The notes beneath the pieces were generated by a model. The model was not told the origin of the DNA and searched no databases. It worked only from the letters and a program-made list of their open reading frames with translations. A DNA stretch of 7,052 nt from an uncultured Bacilli bacterium (GTDB lineage Bacteria > Bacillota_I > Bacilli_A > RF39 > UBA660): contig CANQLN010000053.1 of assembly GCA_947624695.1 (NCBI GenBank), positions 1 to 7,052 of the forward strand, in the 5' to 3' direction. How positions within the stretch are numbered: the stretch's first letter is position 1; each line of letters opens with the position of its first letter. Position numbers and translations under genes: made by a program. Below are positions 1-6,039 of this stretch, in pieces.

Positions 1-339
1 AGTGATTTCTGGTTGTCAGGTGGGGCAACTCTATATTGTATTAAAAATACTACTAGTGATAATGAGGCATGTAAGAGGAGCTGGATGAACTTAAGTAATA
101 ATGATACATCGAGTTTAAGTACAACAGGAATAAAACCACCGTTAAGTAACGAATTAACCATGTCTCGAGTAAAAACTAACTACTCCTGGCGTATCAGTGA
201 GTATGGTTTTGTATCATCAGATGCTTATTTTGTTTCTCCTTTTTCGGTTCGGCCGGGTTTCTATCTTAAGTCTGATTTAAATATATCTGGAACAGGAACA
301 CTATCTGATCCATATATAATCGCTGGTGTAACAAATTAG
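1..339 (+). CDS. C-terminal fragment of a probable secreted/surface protein
   Basis: The frame is open from base 1 (SDFWLSGGATLYC...) to a TAG at 337-339, so this is the last 112 residues of a gene that begins before the window; the TTG at 13 is internal. The end of the protein reads SYGF-type aromatic/serine-rich sequence followed by VRPGFYLKSDLNISGTGT and LSDPYIIAG. From memory, this VRP.FYLKS...GTGT..DPY.I ending recurs in many paralogous extracellular proteins of gut Mollicutes-like Firmicutes, often behind an N-terminal prepilin-like membrane anchor; the N-terminus is not visible here. The fragment is rich in Ser, Thr and Asn, as in exported proteins, and has two cysteines (fragment residues 13 and 24) that could form a disulfide. 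No catalytic motif is seen. The reading frame is certain; the surface location is inferred and the function unknown. Confidence 0.7.
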   Translation, partial: SDFWLSGGATLYCIKNTTSDNEACKRSWMNLSNNDTSSLSTTGIKPPLSNELTMSRVKTNYSWRISEYGFVSSDAYFVSPFSVRPGFYLKSDLNISGTGTLSDPYIIAGVTN

Positions 340-347
340 CGTTTTAT

Positions 348-369
348 GAAGAGAGAAATCTCTTCTTTT
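348..369 (+). terminator. Intrinsic terminator of the surface-protein gene
   Basis: A perfect 7-bp stem (GAAGAGA 348-354 with TCTCTTC 359-365) closes a GAAA tetraloop and is followed directly by TTTT (366-369). It starts 9 bases after the TAG stop of the upstream gene. The stem is short but has a stable tetraloop, and the position fits rho-independent termination. Confidence 0.7.
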
Positions 370-401
370 AGATTGAAAAAAAGTTTAATTTTTGATATTC
401 T

Positions 402-424
402 TATAATAGGGAAAATAAAAGAGG
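402..424 (+). promoter_or_regulatory. Probable -10 box and ribosome site of the GH31 gene
   Basis: A consensus TATAAT lies at 402-407 and AGAGG at 420-424, six bases before the ATG at 431. No good -35 box is present at the normal distance: TTGAAA at 373-378 is 23 bases upstream of the -10, and TTTAAT at 384-389 is only 12. The ribosome site is convincing and supports the chosen start. The promoter is weaker evidence; if it is used, the 5' leader is about 17 bases. Confidence 0.45.
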
Positions 425-430
425 TTAGAT

Positions 431-2839
431 ATGGCTAGTTTAGGTGAACATTTTAAAGTTAATACAGAAGATCTAGTTAGTGATAGTAGAGCCACTTTTA
501 AAGGGGTTAACTATCGAATTACCGTCTTAAGTGAACGTTTAGTAAGACTCGAATATTCACTTGATGGTACTTTTTATGATGGAGCTACAGAGATTGTATC
601 TAACCGTAATTTTGAAGTACCGAAAATGAAAGTAGAACAAGATGAAAAATATTTAGTTATAACAACCAAATATTTTATTTTACAATATGCGAAAGAAAAA
701 GCTTTTAAAGGGCCTTCTTTTGCTCCTGATTCTAACCTTAAAGTAAAACTTGTTAATACTGATAAGATTTGGTATTATGGTCATCCCGAAGCTCGTAATT
801 TTAAGGGTAGTGCTTTTAGTATTGAAGATTTTGGTAGTGAAACTATTTTAGGAAAAGGATTATATTCCACTGATGGTTTTGCTACTTTAGATGATAGTTA
901 TTCGATGTTTATTGATCCTGATGGCTTTATGACTCAAAATAATACCCGAAGAATAGATATTTATTTATTTGCCTATAGAAGAGATTTTGGTCTTTGTTTA
1001 AAAGATTATTTTACCTTAACAGGGTATCCTCCCATGATTCCAAGATATGCTTTAGGTATTTGGTGGAACCGAGATCAAATCTATAGTGAAGAAGATGCCA
1101 AAAAATTAATTAGAACTTTTAATAAATATGATGTTCCAATATCAGTATTATTATTAAGTGAATTTTGGCATAAGAAAGATAAGAATAATTATAATTTATA
1201 TAAAACTGGTTATAGTTTTAATGAAGAATTATTTCCTAATCCCAAAGAATTTATTAAATATATGCATGAAAGAGGAGTTAGAATAGGTCTTAATTTAGAT
1301 GGCTCTGAAGGCATTAATGCTATGGAAAATAATTATCTTAAAATGTGTGGGGAATTAAATTTACCTACTAATAAGATGATTCCTTTTAGAGTTTTAGATA
1401 AAGATTTTATTGTTAGTTATTTTAATAATTTAATAGATCCTTTATATGAACTAGGAGTAGATTTTTTCTGGTTAGATAGTAAAGATGAAATTACGACTAG
1501 AGCTTTAAATTATTATCATTTTAATGATTATAAAAAATTTCAAGAAAAAAGAGGCTTAATTTTATCTCGTAATGGGGGTAAAAGTGCTCATAAATATCCT
1601 GCTCATTATTCTGGTGAAACTAAAGTCAGTTGGGATACTTTAAAATATTTACCATTCTTTAATTCTAGTGCTAGTAATATTGGCCTTTCTTGGTGGAGTC
1701 ATGATGTTGGGGGATATAAAAATGGCATTGAAGATAGTGAGTTATATCTAAGATATGCTGAATTTTCTACTTATAATCCGATATTTAGATTTAGCGCTAA
1801 AAGAGGTGCTTATTATAAAAGAGAACCATGGCGTTGGGATATGAAAACATATACTATAGTGAAAGATTATTGTAAACTTCGTCAAAAATTAATCCCATAT
1901 ATTTATACGGAAAATTATAAATATCATAAAACTTGTTTACCGGTAATCGAGCCCCTTTATTATTACTATCCTGAGGTTTTTGATGAACCAGATTATCGAA
2001 ATGAATATTATTTTGGAACGGAGTTACTAGTGGCTCCCATCACAAAGCCAAAAGATGAAGTAATGAACCGTTCAGTGGAAAAGATCTTCTTACCTAAGGG
2101 CGTATGGTACGATTTTAAAACCGGGAAAAAGTTTATCGGGAATAAAAGATATGTATCTTTCTTTAAAGATGAAGATTATCCAGTCTTTGCCAAAGCAGGA
2201 TGCATTATTCCTTTAGCTAAACTAGATGAAAATATTAATAATACTAATCCTCCCAAAGCAATGGATATTGATATATTCCCGGGTAGTAGTAATGTCTATC
2301 GATTATATGAAGATGATGGTATATCTTCTTTATATGAAGAAGGTTATTATATAATTACGGCTTTTGATTTTGACTATAGTAAAGATAATTATGTTTTATC
2401 TATTCATCCGGTTGAAGGAAAAACAGGCATTATTCCTGATCATCGTGATTATTTCATTCGGTTTAGAAATACAAGAGAACCGGAAAGAGTAAATGTCGAA
2501 ATAAATGGGGAAATGATTACTAACTATACATCTTATACTGATGAAAATGATTTCTTAGTAGAAATTAAAGGTGTCGATACTAAAAAGAGTTTAACTGTTA
2601 CTTGTAGTGGTAGTAATATTGAAATTGAGGCATCGCGGATTATTAATGAAGATATTAATGAAATTATTAGTGATTTAAGAATTGAGACGATGTTAAAAGA
2701 ACAAATTGGAGCAATTATGTTTAGTAATTTGCCAATTAATAAAAAAAGAATTAGTATTCGAAAATTAAAAAATGCGGGACTTGATCCTTTGTTTATTGCC
2801 ATGTTTATTCGGCTTTTAGAATTTATGGAAGAAGTTTAA
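431..2839 (+). CDS. Glycoside hydrolase family 31 protein (alpha-glucosidase/alpha-xylosidase-like)
   Basis: An 802-residue protein with the GH31 architecture: N-terminal beta-sandwich (about 20-185), TIM-barrel catalytic domain (about 205-545), C-terminal beta-domains (about 550-730), and a charged helical tail (about 733-802) that I do not recognise from typical GH31 enzymes. Family landmarks are LGIWWNRD near 208, GVDFFWLDS with the presumed nucleophile Asp349, the SGET segment at 394-397, WWSHDVGGY at 421-429, FRFS at 452-455, and ELLVAPITKP near 531. GH31 members hydrolyse or transfer alpha-linked glucose, xylose or related sugars. There is no signal peptide, so it should act in the cytoplasm on imported oligosaccharides. 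Several residues differ from the usual pattern: Glu396 sits where the acid/base Asp (SGDT) normally is, Ser243-Glu244 where an Asp of the -1 subsite is usual, and Ser455 where His is usual. The substrate therefore cannot be named. The start is fixed by AGAGG six bases upstream. Family assignment is strong; specificity and even activity are open. Confidence 0.92.
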   Translation: MASLGEHFKVNTEDLVSDSRATFKGVNYRITVLSERLVRLEYSLDGTFYDGATEIVSNRNFEVPKMKVEQDEKYLVITTKYFILQYAKEKAFKGPSFAPDSNLKVKLVNTDKIWYYGHPEARNFKGSAFSIEDFGSETILGKGLYSTDGFATLDDSYSMFIDPDGFMTQNNTRRIDIYLFAYRRDFGLCLKDYFTLTGYPPMIPRYALGIWWNRDQIYSEEDAKKLIRTFNKYDVPISVLLLSEFWHKKDKNNYNLYKTGYSFNEELFPNPKEFIKYMHERGVRIGLNLDGSEGINAMENNYLKMCGELNLPTNKMIPFRVLDKDFIVSYFNNLIDPLYELGVDFFWLDSKDEITTRALNYYHFNDYKKFQEKRGLILSRNGGKSAHKYPAHYSGETKVSWDTLKYLPFFNSSASNIGLSWWSHDVGGYKNGIEDSELYLRYAEFSTYNPIFRFSAKRGAYYKREPWRWDMKTYTIVKDYCKLRQKLIPYIYTENYKYHKTCLPVIEPLYYYYPEVFDEPDYRNEYYFGTELLVAPITKPKDEVMNRSVEKIFLPKGVWYDFKTGKKFIGNKRYVSFFKDEDYPVFAKAGCIIPLAKLDENINNTNPPKAMDIDIFPGSSNVYRLYEDDGISSLYEEGYYIITAFDFDYSKDNYVLSIHPVEGKTGIIPDHRDYFIRFRNTREPERVNVEINGEMITNYTSYTDENDFLVEIKGVDTKKSLTVTCSGSNIEIEASRIINEDINEIISDLRIETMLKEQIGAIMFSNLPINKKRISIRKLKNAGLDPLFIAMFIRLLEFMEEV

Positions 2840-2864
2840 GATGAAATTTTCATCTTTTTCTTTT
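2838..2864 (+). terminator. Intrinsic terminator of the GH31 gene
   Basis: An 8-bp perfect stem (AAGATGAA 2838-2845 with TTCATCTT 2849-2856) with a 3-base loop is followed by a T-rich run (TTT C TTTT). It begins inside the TAA stop codon at 2837-2839, so the gene terminates with almost no 3' untranslated region. Confidence 0.7.
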
Positions 2865-2889
2865 GTTAAATTCTTAAGTATGTTAAAAT
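2863..2889 (+). promoter_or_regulatory. Probable leuS promoter with extended -10
   Basis: TTGTTA at 2863-2868 could be the -35 box and TAAAAT at 2884-2889 the -10, separated by 15 bases (slightly short). A TG dinucleotide one base before the -10 (2881-2882) makes an extended -10 element, which would compensate. The leader to the leuS start would be about 35 bases, too short to contain a T-box riboswitch. Confidence 0.45.
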
Positions 2890-2916
2890 ATATCTGTATT
2901 TAATTAAAAGACAAGT

Positions 2917-2921
2917 AAGGA
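2917..2921 (+). promoter_or_regulatory. leuS ribosome binding site (decides the start)
   Basis: AAGGA at 2917-2921 is nine bases upstream of the ATG at 2931, a normal spacing, but only three bases from the in-frame GTG at 2925. The ATG giving MESKLIENKW is therefore the better start and also matches where LeuRS proteins normally begin. Confidence 0.6.
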
Positions 2922-2930
2922 TGTGTGTTT

Positions 2931-5744
2931 ATGGAAAGTAAATTAATAGAAAATAAATGGCAAAAAATATGGGAAGAAGGAGGATATTTTCACGCACAAA
3001 ATAATAGTGATAAAGAAAAATATTATATTTTAGTGGAATTTCCTTATCCATCTGGTTCTGGCCTTCATGTTGGTCATGTTAGAAGTTATACGGCTTTAGA
3101 TGCTTATGCGAGAATGAAAAGAATGCAAGGCTATAATGTTTTATTTCCAATGGGGTGGGATGCTTTTGGGGCACCTGCGGAACAATATGCAATTAAAAAC
3201 CATATTCATCCATCCAAAGCTGTGGAAGAAAATATTAAAACTTTTAAAGGCCAAATTAAGTCTTTAGGTATTTCTTTTGACTGGGAAAGAGAATTTTCGA
3301 CTACTGATCCGGAGTATTATAAATGGACCCAATGGCAATTTTTAAAATTTTATGAACATGGCATGGCTTATAAAGCAAAAAAAGATATTAACTGGTGTCC
3401 TACTTGTAAAACAGGTTTATCTAATGAAGATTCATCAGGTGGTGTTTGTGAAAGATGTGGAAGTAAAGTTATTCAAAAAGAAAAAGAACAATGGATGCTT
3501 CGCATGAGTGATTATGCCGAGAGTTTAATTGATGGCTTAAAAGATACCCATTTTGCAGATAAAATTAAATTAGGCCAAATAAATTGGATTGGTAAAAGTA
3601 TAGGGGCCGAAGTATTATTTAGAGTCAAAGGCACTAATGAAGATATAAAAGTTTATACGACGAGATGCGATACTTTATTTGGAGCTACTTTTATGGTATT
3701 AGCGCCGGAGCATCCTATTTTAGAAACTTTAAAAGATAAAATTAAAAATATGGATGAGGTTAGAGAATATCAAAAATATGCCAAAGAGAAAACAACTTTT
3801 GAAAGAACCGAATTAGTAAAAGAAAAAACAGGTGTTAAATTAGAAGGGGTTACGGCCGTTAATCCGGTTAATGGAAAAGATGTCGAAATTTGGATTGGCG
3901 ATTATGTTATGATGGGTTATGGAACAGGAGCCATTATGGCTGTTCCGGCTCATGATGAAAGAGATTATGAATTTGCCCAAAAATATAACATTCCGATTAT
4001 TCAAGTTTTAGAAGAAGTAACAGGGACTCCTCATGAAGGAGAAACTAAGAAAAATTCTATCGTCGCTGTTTTATATGATGAAAAAGAAAATAAATATTTA
4101 ACTATTAATTGGCATGAAAAAGGTGGTCGTTTATTTATCGGGGGTACAATTAAAGAAGGCGAGACTCCTTATGAATGTGCCTTAAGAGAAATAAAGGAAG
4201 AAACTGGTTACCAAAATGTCGAATTAGTAAGTGAACTACCTTTAATTAATCATCATTATTATGCGTATAATAAAGATAAATATTTTAATATTAATTCGAC
4301 AGGCTTCTTATTTAAATTAAAAGATTATACCCAAGATAAACAAAATTTAGATGATGATGAAGTATTTGATTTAGAATGGGTAGATGAAAATACAATAGCG
4401 GAAGAAGTTAAAGATGAATTACATGCGAAAACTTATCTTTATGCTAAAAACCCTGGGGCCATGATAGGCGATGGTATTCATATTAATTCGGAATTCTTAA
4501 ATGGTTTAAATAAAGAAGAGGCCATTAATAAAATGTTAGAATTTTTAAAAAATAAAGGTTTAGGTAATCAAAAAGTTAATTATCGTTTACAAGATTGGAT
4601 TTTCTCAAGACAAAGATTCTGGGGTGAGCCAATACCTTTAGTCCATTGTGATAAATGTGGTTGGGTTCCTGTTCCCGAAAGTGAACTTCCAGTTTTACTT
4701 CCTAATGTAGCTGAATATGAACCAACTGATGATGGCGAAAGTCCACTTGCTAAAATTACTGACTGGGTTAATACTACTTGCCCTAAGTGTGGTGGCAAAG
4801 CCAAAAGAGAAACAGATACAATGCCTAACTGGGCAGGTTCAAGTTGGTATTTCTTAAGATATATGGATCCTCATAATGATAAGGAATTTGCCTCCAAAGA
4901 AGCCTTAGATTATTGGGGTAAAGTTGATTGGTATAATGGTGGCATGGAACACACAACAAGACATTTATTATACGCCAGATTCTGGAATCAATTCTTACAT
5001 AACATTGGTTTAGTACCTAATAGTGAACCAATCGATATTAGAGTTTCTCATGGGATGATTTTAGGCTCTAATAATGAAAAGATGAGTAAGAGTAAAGGTA
5101 ATGTTGTTAATCCTGATGATATAGTTAGAGAGTATGGAGCCGATACTTTACGTTCTTATGAAATGTTTATCGGTGATTATGAAAAGGATGCGGCTTGGAG
5201 TGTAGAATCTTTAAGAGGTTGTAAACGTTTCTTAGATCGTGTTGAAAGATTAAAGAGTAAAGTAACAAATGCTAAAGGTTACACTGACGATGTCATTGTT
5301 AATAAAACAATTAAAAAGGTAACTAATGATTTAAGTAATATGAAATATAATACCGTTATTTCTTCTTTGATGATTTTAACTGGTTTTTATGAAAAATGCG
5401 AATCTATTACGAAAGATGATTATCAAGTTTTATTAGTATTACTTAATCCAATCGCTCCTCATATCACGGAAGAATTAAATGAACAAATTGGTTCTGATAA
5501 GAAAATAGTCGAAATGTCTTGGCCAACTTATGATGAAGCTAAAACTATTGATGATGAAATCGAAATAGGAGTTCAAGTTAATGGTAAGTTAAGAGCCTCA
5601 ATTAAAATTAATAAAGATGAAGATCAAGAAGTGGTAATTAAAAAAGCTTTAGAAGAAGGAAATGTTCGAAATCATATTTCCGGAAAAGAAATTGTTAAAA
5701 CTATAGTTATTCCAAATCGAATTGTTAACATAGTAGTAAAATAG
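2931..5744 (+). CDS. leuS: Leucyl-tRNA synthetase with an inserted Nudix domain
   Basis: A class Ia aminoacyl-tRNA synthetase that charges tRNA-Leu with leucine at the cost of ATP and clears wrong amino acids in its CP1 editing domain. It has 937 residues; bacterial LeuRS is usually about 800-860. Landmarks in order: HVGH (the HIGH motif) at 46-49; a zinc cluster with Cys156, 159, 173 and 176; the threonine-rich editing segment TTRCDT at 243-248 (TTRPDT is usual); the editing-site stretch VPAHDERDYEFA with Asp342; an inserted Nudix domain at about 360-510; return to LeuRS at GDGIHINSEFLNGL (513 on); a second Cys cluster at 573, 576, 617 and 620; the WAGSSWYFLRY segment; KMSKS at 717-721; the anticodon-binding helical domain; and a C-terminal domain (VQVNGKLRA to the end). 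All key aminoacylation motifs are present, so the enzyme should be functional and essential. Own promoter and terminator; the neighbours are unrelated. Confidence 0.97.
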   Translation: MESKLIENKWQKIWEEGGYFHAQNNSDKEKYYILVEFPYPSGSGLHVGHVRSYTALDAYARMKRMQGYNVLFPMGWDAFGAPAEQYAIKNHIHPSKAVEENIKTFKGQIKSLGISFDWEREFSTTDPEYYKWTQWQFLKFYEHGMAYKAKKDINWCPTCKTGLSNEDSSGGVCERCGSKVIQKEKEQWMLRMSDYAESLIDGLKDTHFADKIKLGQINWIGKSIGAEVLFRVKGTNEDIKVYTTRCDTLFGATFMVLAPEHPILETLKDKIKNMDEVREYQKYAKEKTTFERTELVKEKTGVKLEGVTAVNPVNGKDVEIWIGDYVMMGYGTGAIMAVPAHDERDYEFAQKYNIPIIQVLEEVTGTPHEGETKKNSIVAVLYDEKENKYLTINWHEKGGRLFIGGTIKEGETPYECALREIKEETGYQNVELVSELPLINHHYYAYNKDKYFNINSTGFLFKLKDYTQDKQNLDDDEVFDLEWVDENTIAEEVKDELHAKTYLYAKNPGAMIGDGIHINSEFLNGLNKEEAINKMLEFLKNKGLGNQKVNYRLQDWIFSRQRFWGEPIPLVHCDKCGWVPVPESELPVLLPNVAEYEPTDDGESPLAKITDWVNTTCPKCGGKAKRETDTMPNWAGSSWYFLRYMDPHNDKEFASKEALDYWGKVDWYNGGMEHTTRHLLYARFWNQFLHNIGLVPNSEPIDIRVSHGMILGSNNEKMSKSKGNVVNPDDIVREYGADTLRSYEMFIGDYEKDAAWSVESLRGCKRFLDRVERLKSKVTNAKGYTDDVIVNKTIKKVTNDLSNMKYNTVISSLMILTGFYEKCESITKDDYQVLLVLLNPIAPHITEELNEQIGSDKKIVEMSWPTYDEAKTIDDEIEIGVQVNGKLRASIKINKDEDQEVVIKKALEEGNVRNHISGKEIVKTIVIPNRIVNIVVK
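4008..4466 (+). other. Nudix hydrolase domain inserted in the LeuRS editing domain
   Basis: Residues about 360-512 of LeuRS do not belong to the synthetase. They hold a full Nudix box at 405-427 (bases 4143-4211): Gly405, five residues, Glu411, seven residues, Arg419-Glu420, Ile421, Glu423-Glu424, Gly426-Tyr427, which matches G-x5-E-x7-REU-x-EE-x-GU at every fixed position. The metal-binding glutamates are intact, so activity is expected. Strand-like segments NSIVAVLYDE before the box and FDLEWVDENT after it fit the Nudix fold. The domain replaces a short exposed loop between the CP1 strand PIIQVL and GDGIHINSEFLNGL. The surplus length of LeuRS, about 130 residues, equals one Nudix domain. 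Nudix enzymes cleave nucleoside diphosphates linked to another group (for example dinucleoside polyphosphates or NDP-sugars); the substrate here cannot be read from the sequence. Confidence 0.93.
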
Positions 5745-5773
5745 TTAAAAAAATATAGCTAAAAAATGATATT

Positions 5774-5801
5774 TGAGATCACGGTATGTGATCTCATTTT
5801 T
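5774..5801 (+). terminator. Intrinsic terminator of leuS
   Basis: A perfect 9-bp stem (TGAGATCAC 5774-5782 with GTGATCTCA 5788-5796), a 5-base loop GGTAT and a TTTTT run (5797-5801), 29 bases after the leuS stop. This is the best terminator in the window. Its core AGATCAC-N5-GTGATCT is identical in arms and spacing to the hairpin at 5984-6010. Confidence 0.85.
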
Positions 5802-5813
5802 AAAATAGGAAGA

Positions 5814-5838
5814 AATTTACCAGAATTTAACAAAATTT
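5814..5838 (+). promoter_or_regulatory. Phased A/T tracts upstream of the ORF6N promoter (possible UP element/bend)
   Basis: AATTT occurs at 5814-5818, 5824-5828 and 5834-5838, exactly 10 bases apart, ending 11 bases before the -35 box. Helically phased A/T tracts of this kind bend DNA and can act as UP elements for RNA polymerase alpha subunits. The phasing is seen directly; the function is inferred. Confidence 0.4.
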
Positions 5839-5849
5839 GTCTAAAGCCC

Positions 5850-5878
5850 TTGTCAAAACTATAGTTCGGTGATATAGT
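5850..5878 (+). promoter_or_regulatory. Promoter of the tandem ORF6N gene
   Basis: TTGTCA (5850-5855) and TATAGT (5873-5878) each match the sigma-A consensus at 5 of 6 positions and are separated by the ideal 17 bases; TGA directly before the -10 adds an extended -10 motif. Transcription would start near 5885, leaving a leader of about 155 bases. An inverted repeat (AACTATA 5857-5863, TATAGTT 5873-5879) spans the spacer and covers the -10, so it could be an operator for a repressor. Confidence 0.65.
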
Positions 5879-5983
5879 TATCATACCACCAAGGTAGAAA
5901 AGCTTTAAATGAATATAAAGGGGAATTAAATTTGGGGTTTTATTTTAAAATTCTAAGTTTAAAAATATTAGATTATTTATAAG

Positions 5984-6010
5984 CTCTAGATCACTAGCTG
6001 TGATCTAGAG
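5984..6010 (+). repeat. Perfect 11-bp inverted repeat in the ORF6N leader
   Basis: CTCTAGATCAC (5984-5994) pairs with GTGATCTAGAG (6000-6010) around a 5-base TAGCT spacer. It lies 29 bases before the ORF6N start codon and 13 bases before the ribosome site. It lacks a T-run on either strand, so it is not an ordinary terminator; it may be a protein-binding operator or an mRNA hairpin influencing translation. It shares the AGATCAC-N5-GTGATCT core with the leuS terminator. Confidence 0.75.
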
Positions 6011-6023
6011 ATAAAAAAGAAAT

Positions 6024-6028
6024 GGAGG
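6024..6028 (+). promoter_or_regulatory. Ribosome binding site of the ORF6N gene
   Basis: GGAGG lies 11 bases upstream of the ATG at 6040. An in-frame ATG at 6022 overlaps this site and so cannot use it, which favours 6040. Confidence 0.6.
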
Positions 6029-6039
6029 TTTTGGGAAAT

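Noticed and set aside
2533..2802. Open frame on the minus strand within the GH31 gene (89 codons)
   Set aside because: It lies antisense to well-supported coding sequence and its hydrophobic composition simply mirrors the A/T-rich helical tail; there is no ribosome site or recognisable domain.
2840..2930. T-box riboswitch controlling leuS
   Set aside because: Only 91 bases separate the genes, most of them terminator and promoter; a T-box needs about 200 bases or more and none of its motifs are seen.
2925..2930. GTG start for leuS two codons upstream
   Set aside because: It would be only three bases from the AAGGA ribosome site; ATG at 2931 has normal spacing.
4008..4466. Nudix segment as an assembly chimera or separate gene
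   Set aside because: The frame runs through both junctions, codon use matches the surrounding leuS, and canonical LeuRS sequence resumes exactly where expected at GDGIHINSEFLNGL.
4580..4804. Open frame on the minus strand within leuS (74 codons)
   Set aside because: It is antisense to a conserved part of LeuRS with no family resemblance.
5984..6010. Leader hairpin as a rho-independent terminator
   Set aside because: No T-run follows on the plus strand (ATAAAAAAG) and none on the minus strand, so operator or mRNA structure is more likely.
6022..6024. Alternative in-frame ATG start for the ORF6N gene
   Set aside because: It overlaps the GGAGG ribosome site and has no other site upstream; the hairpin ends 11 bases before it.
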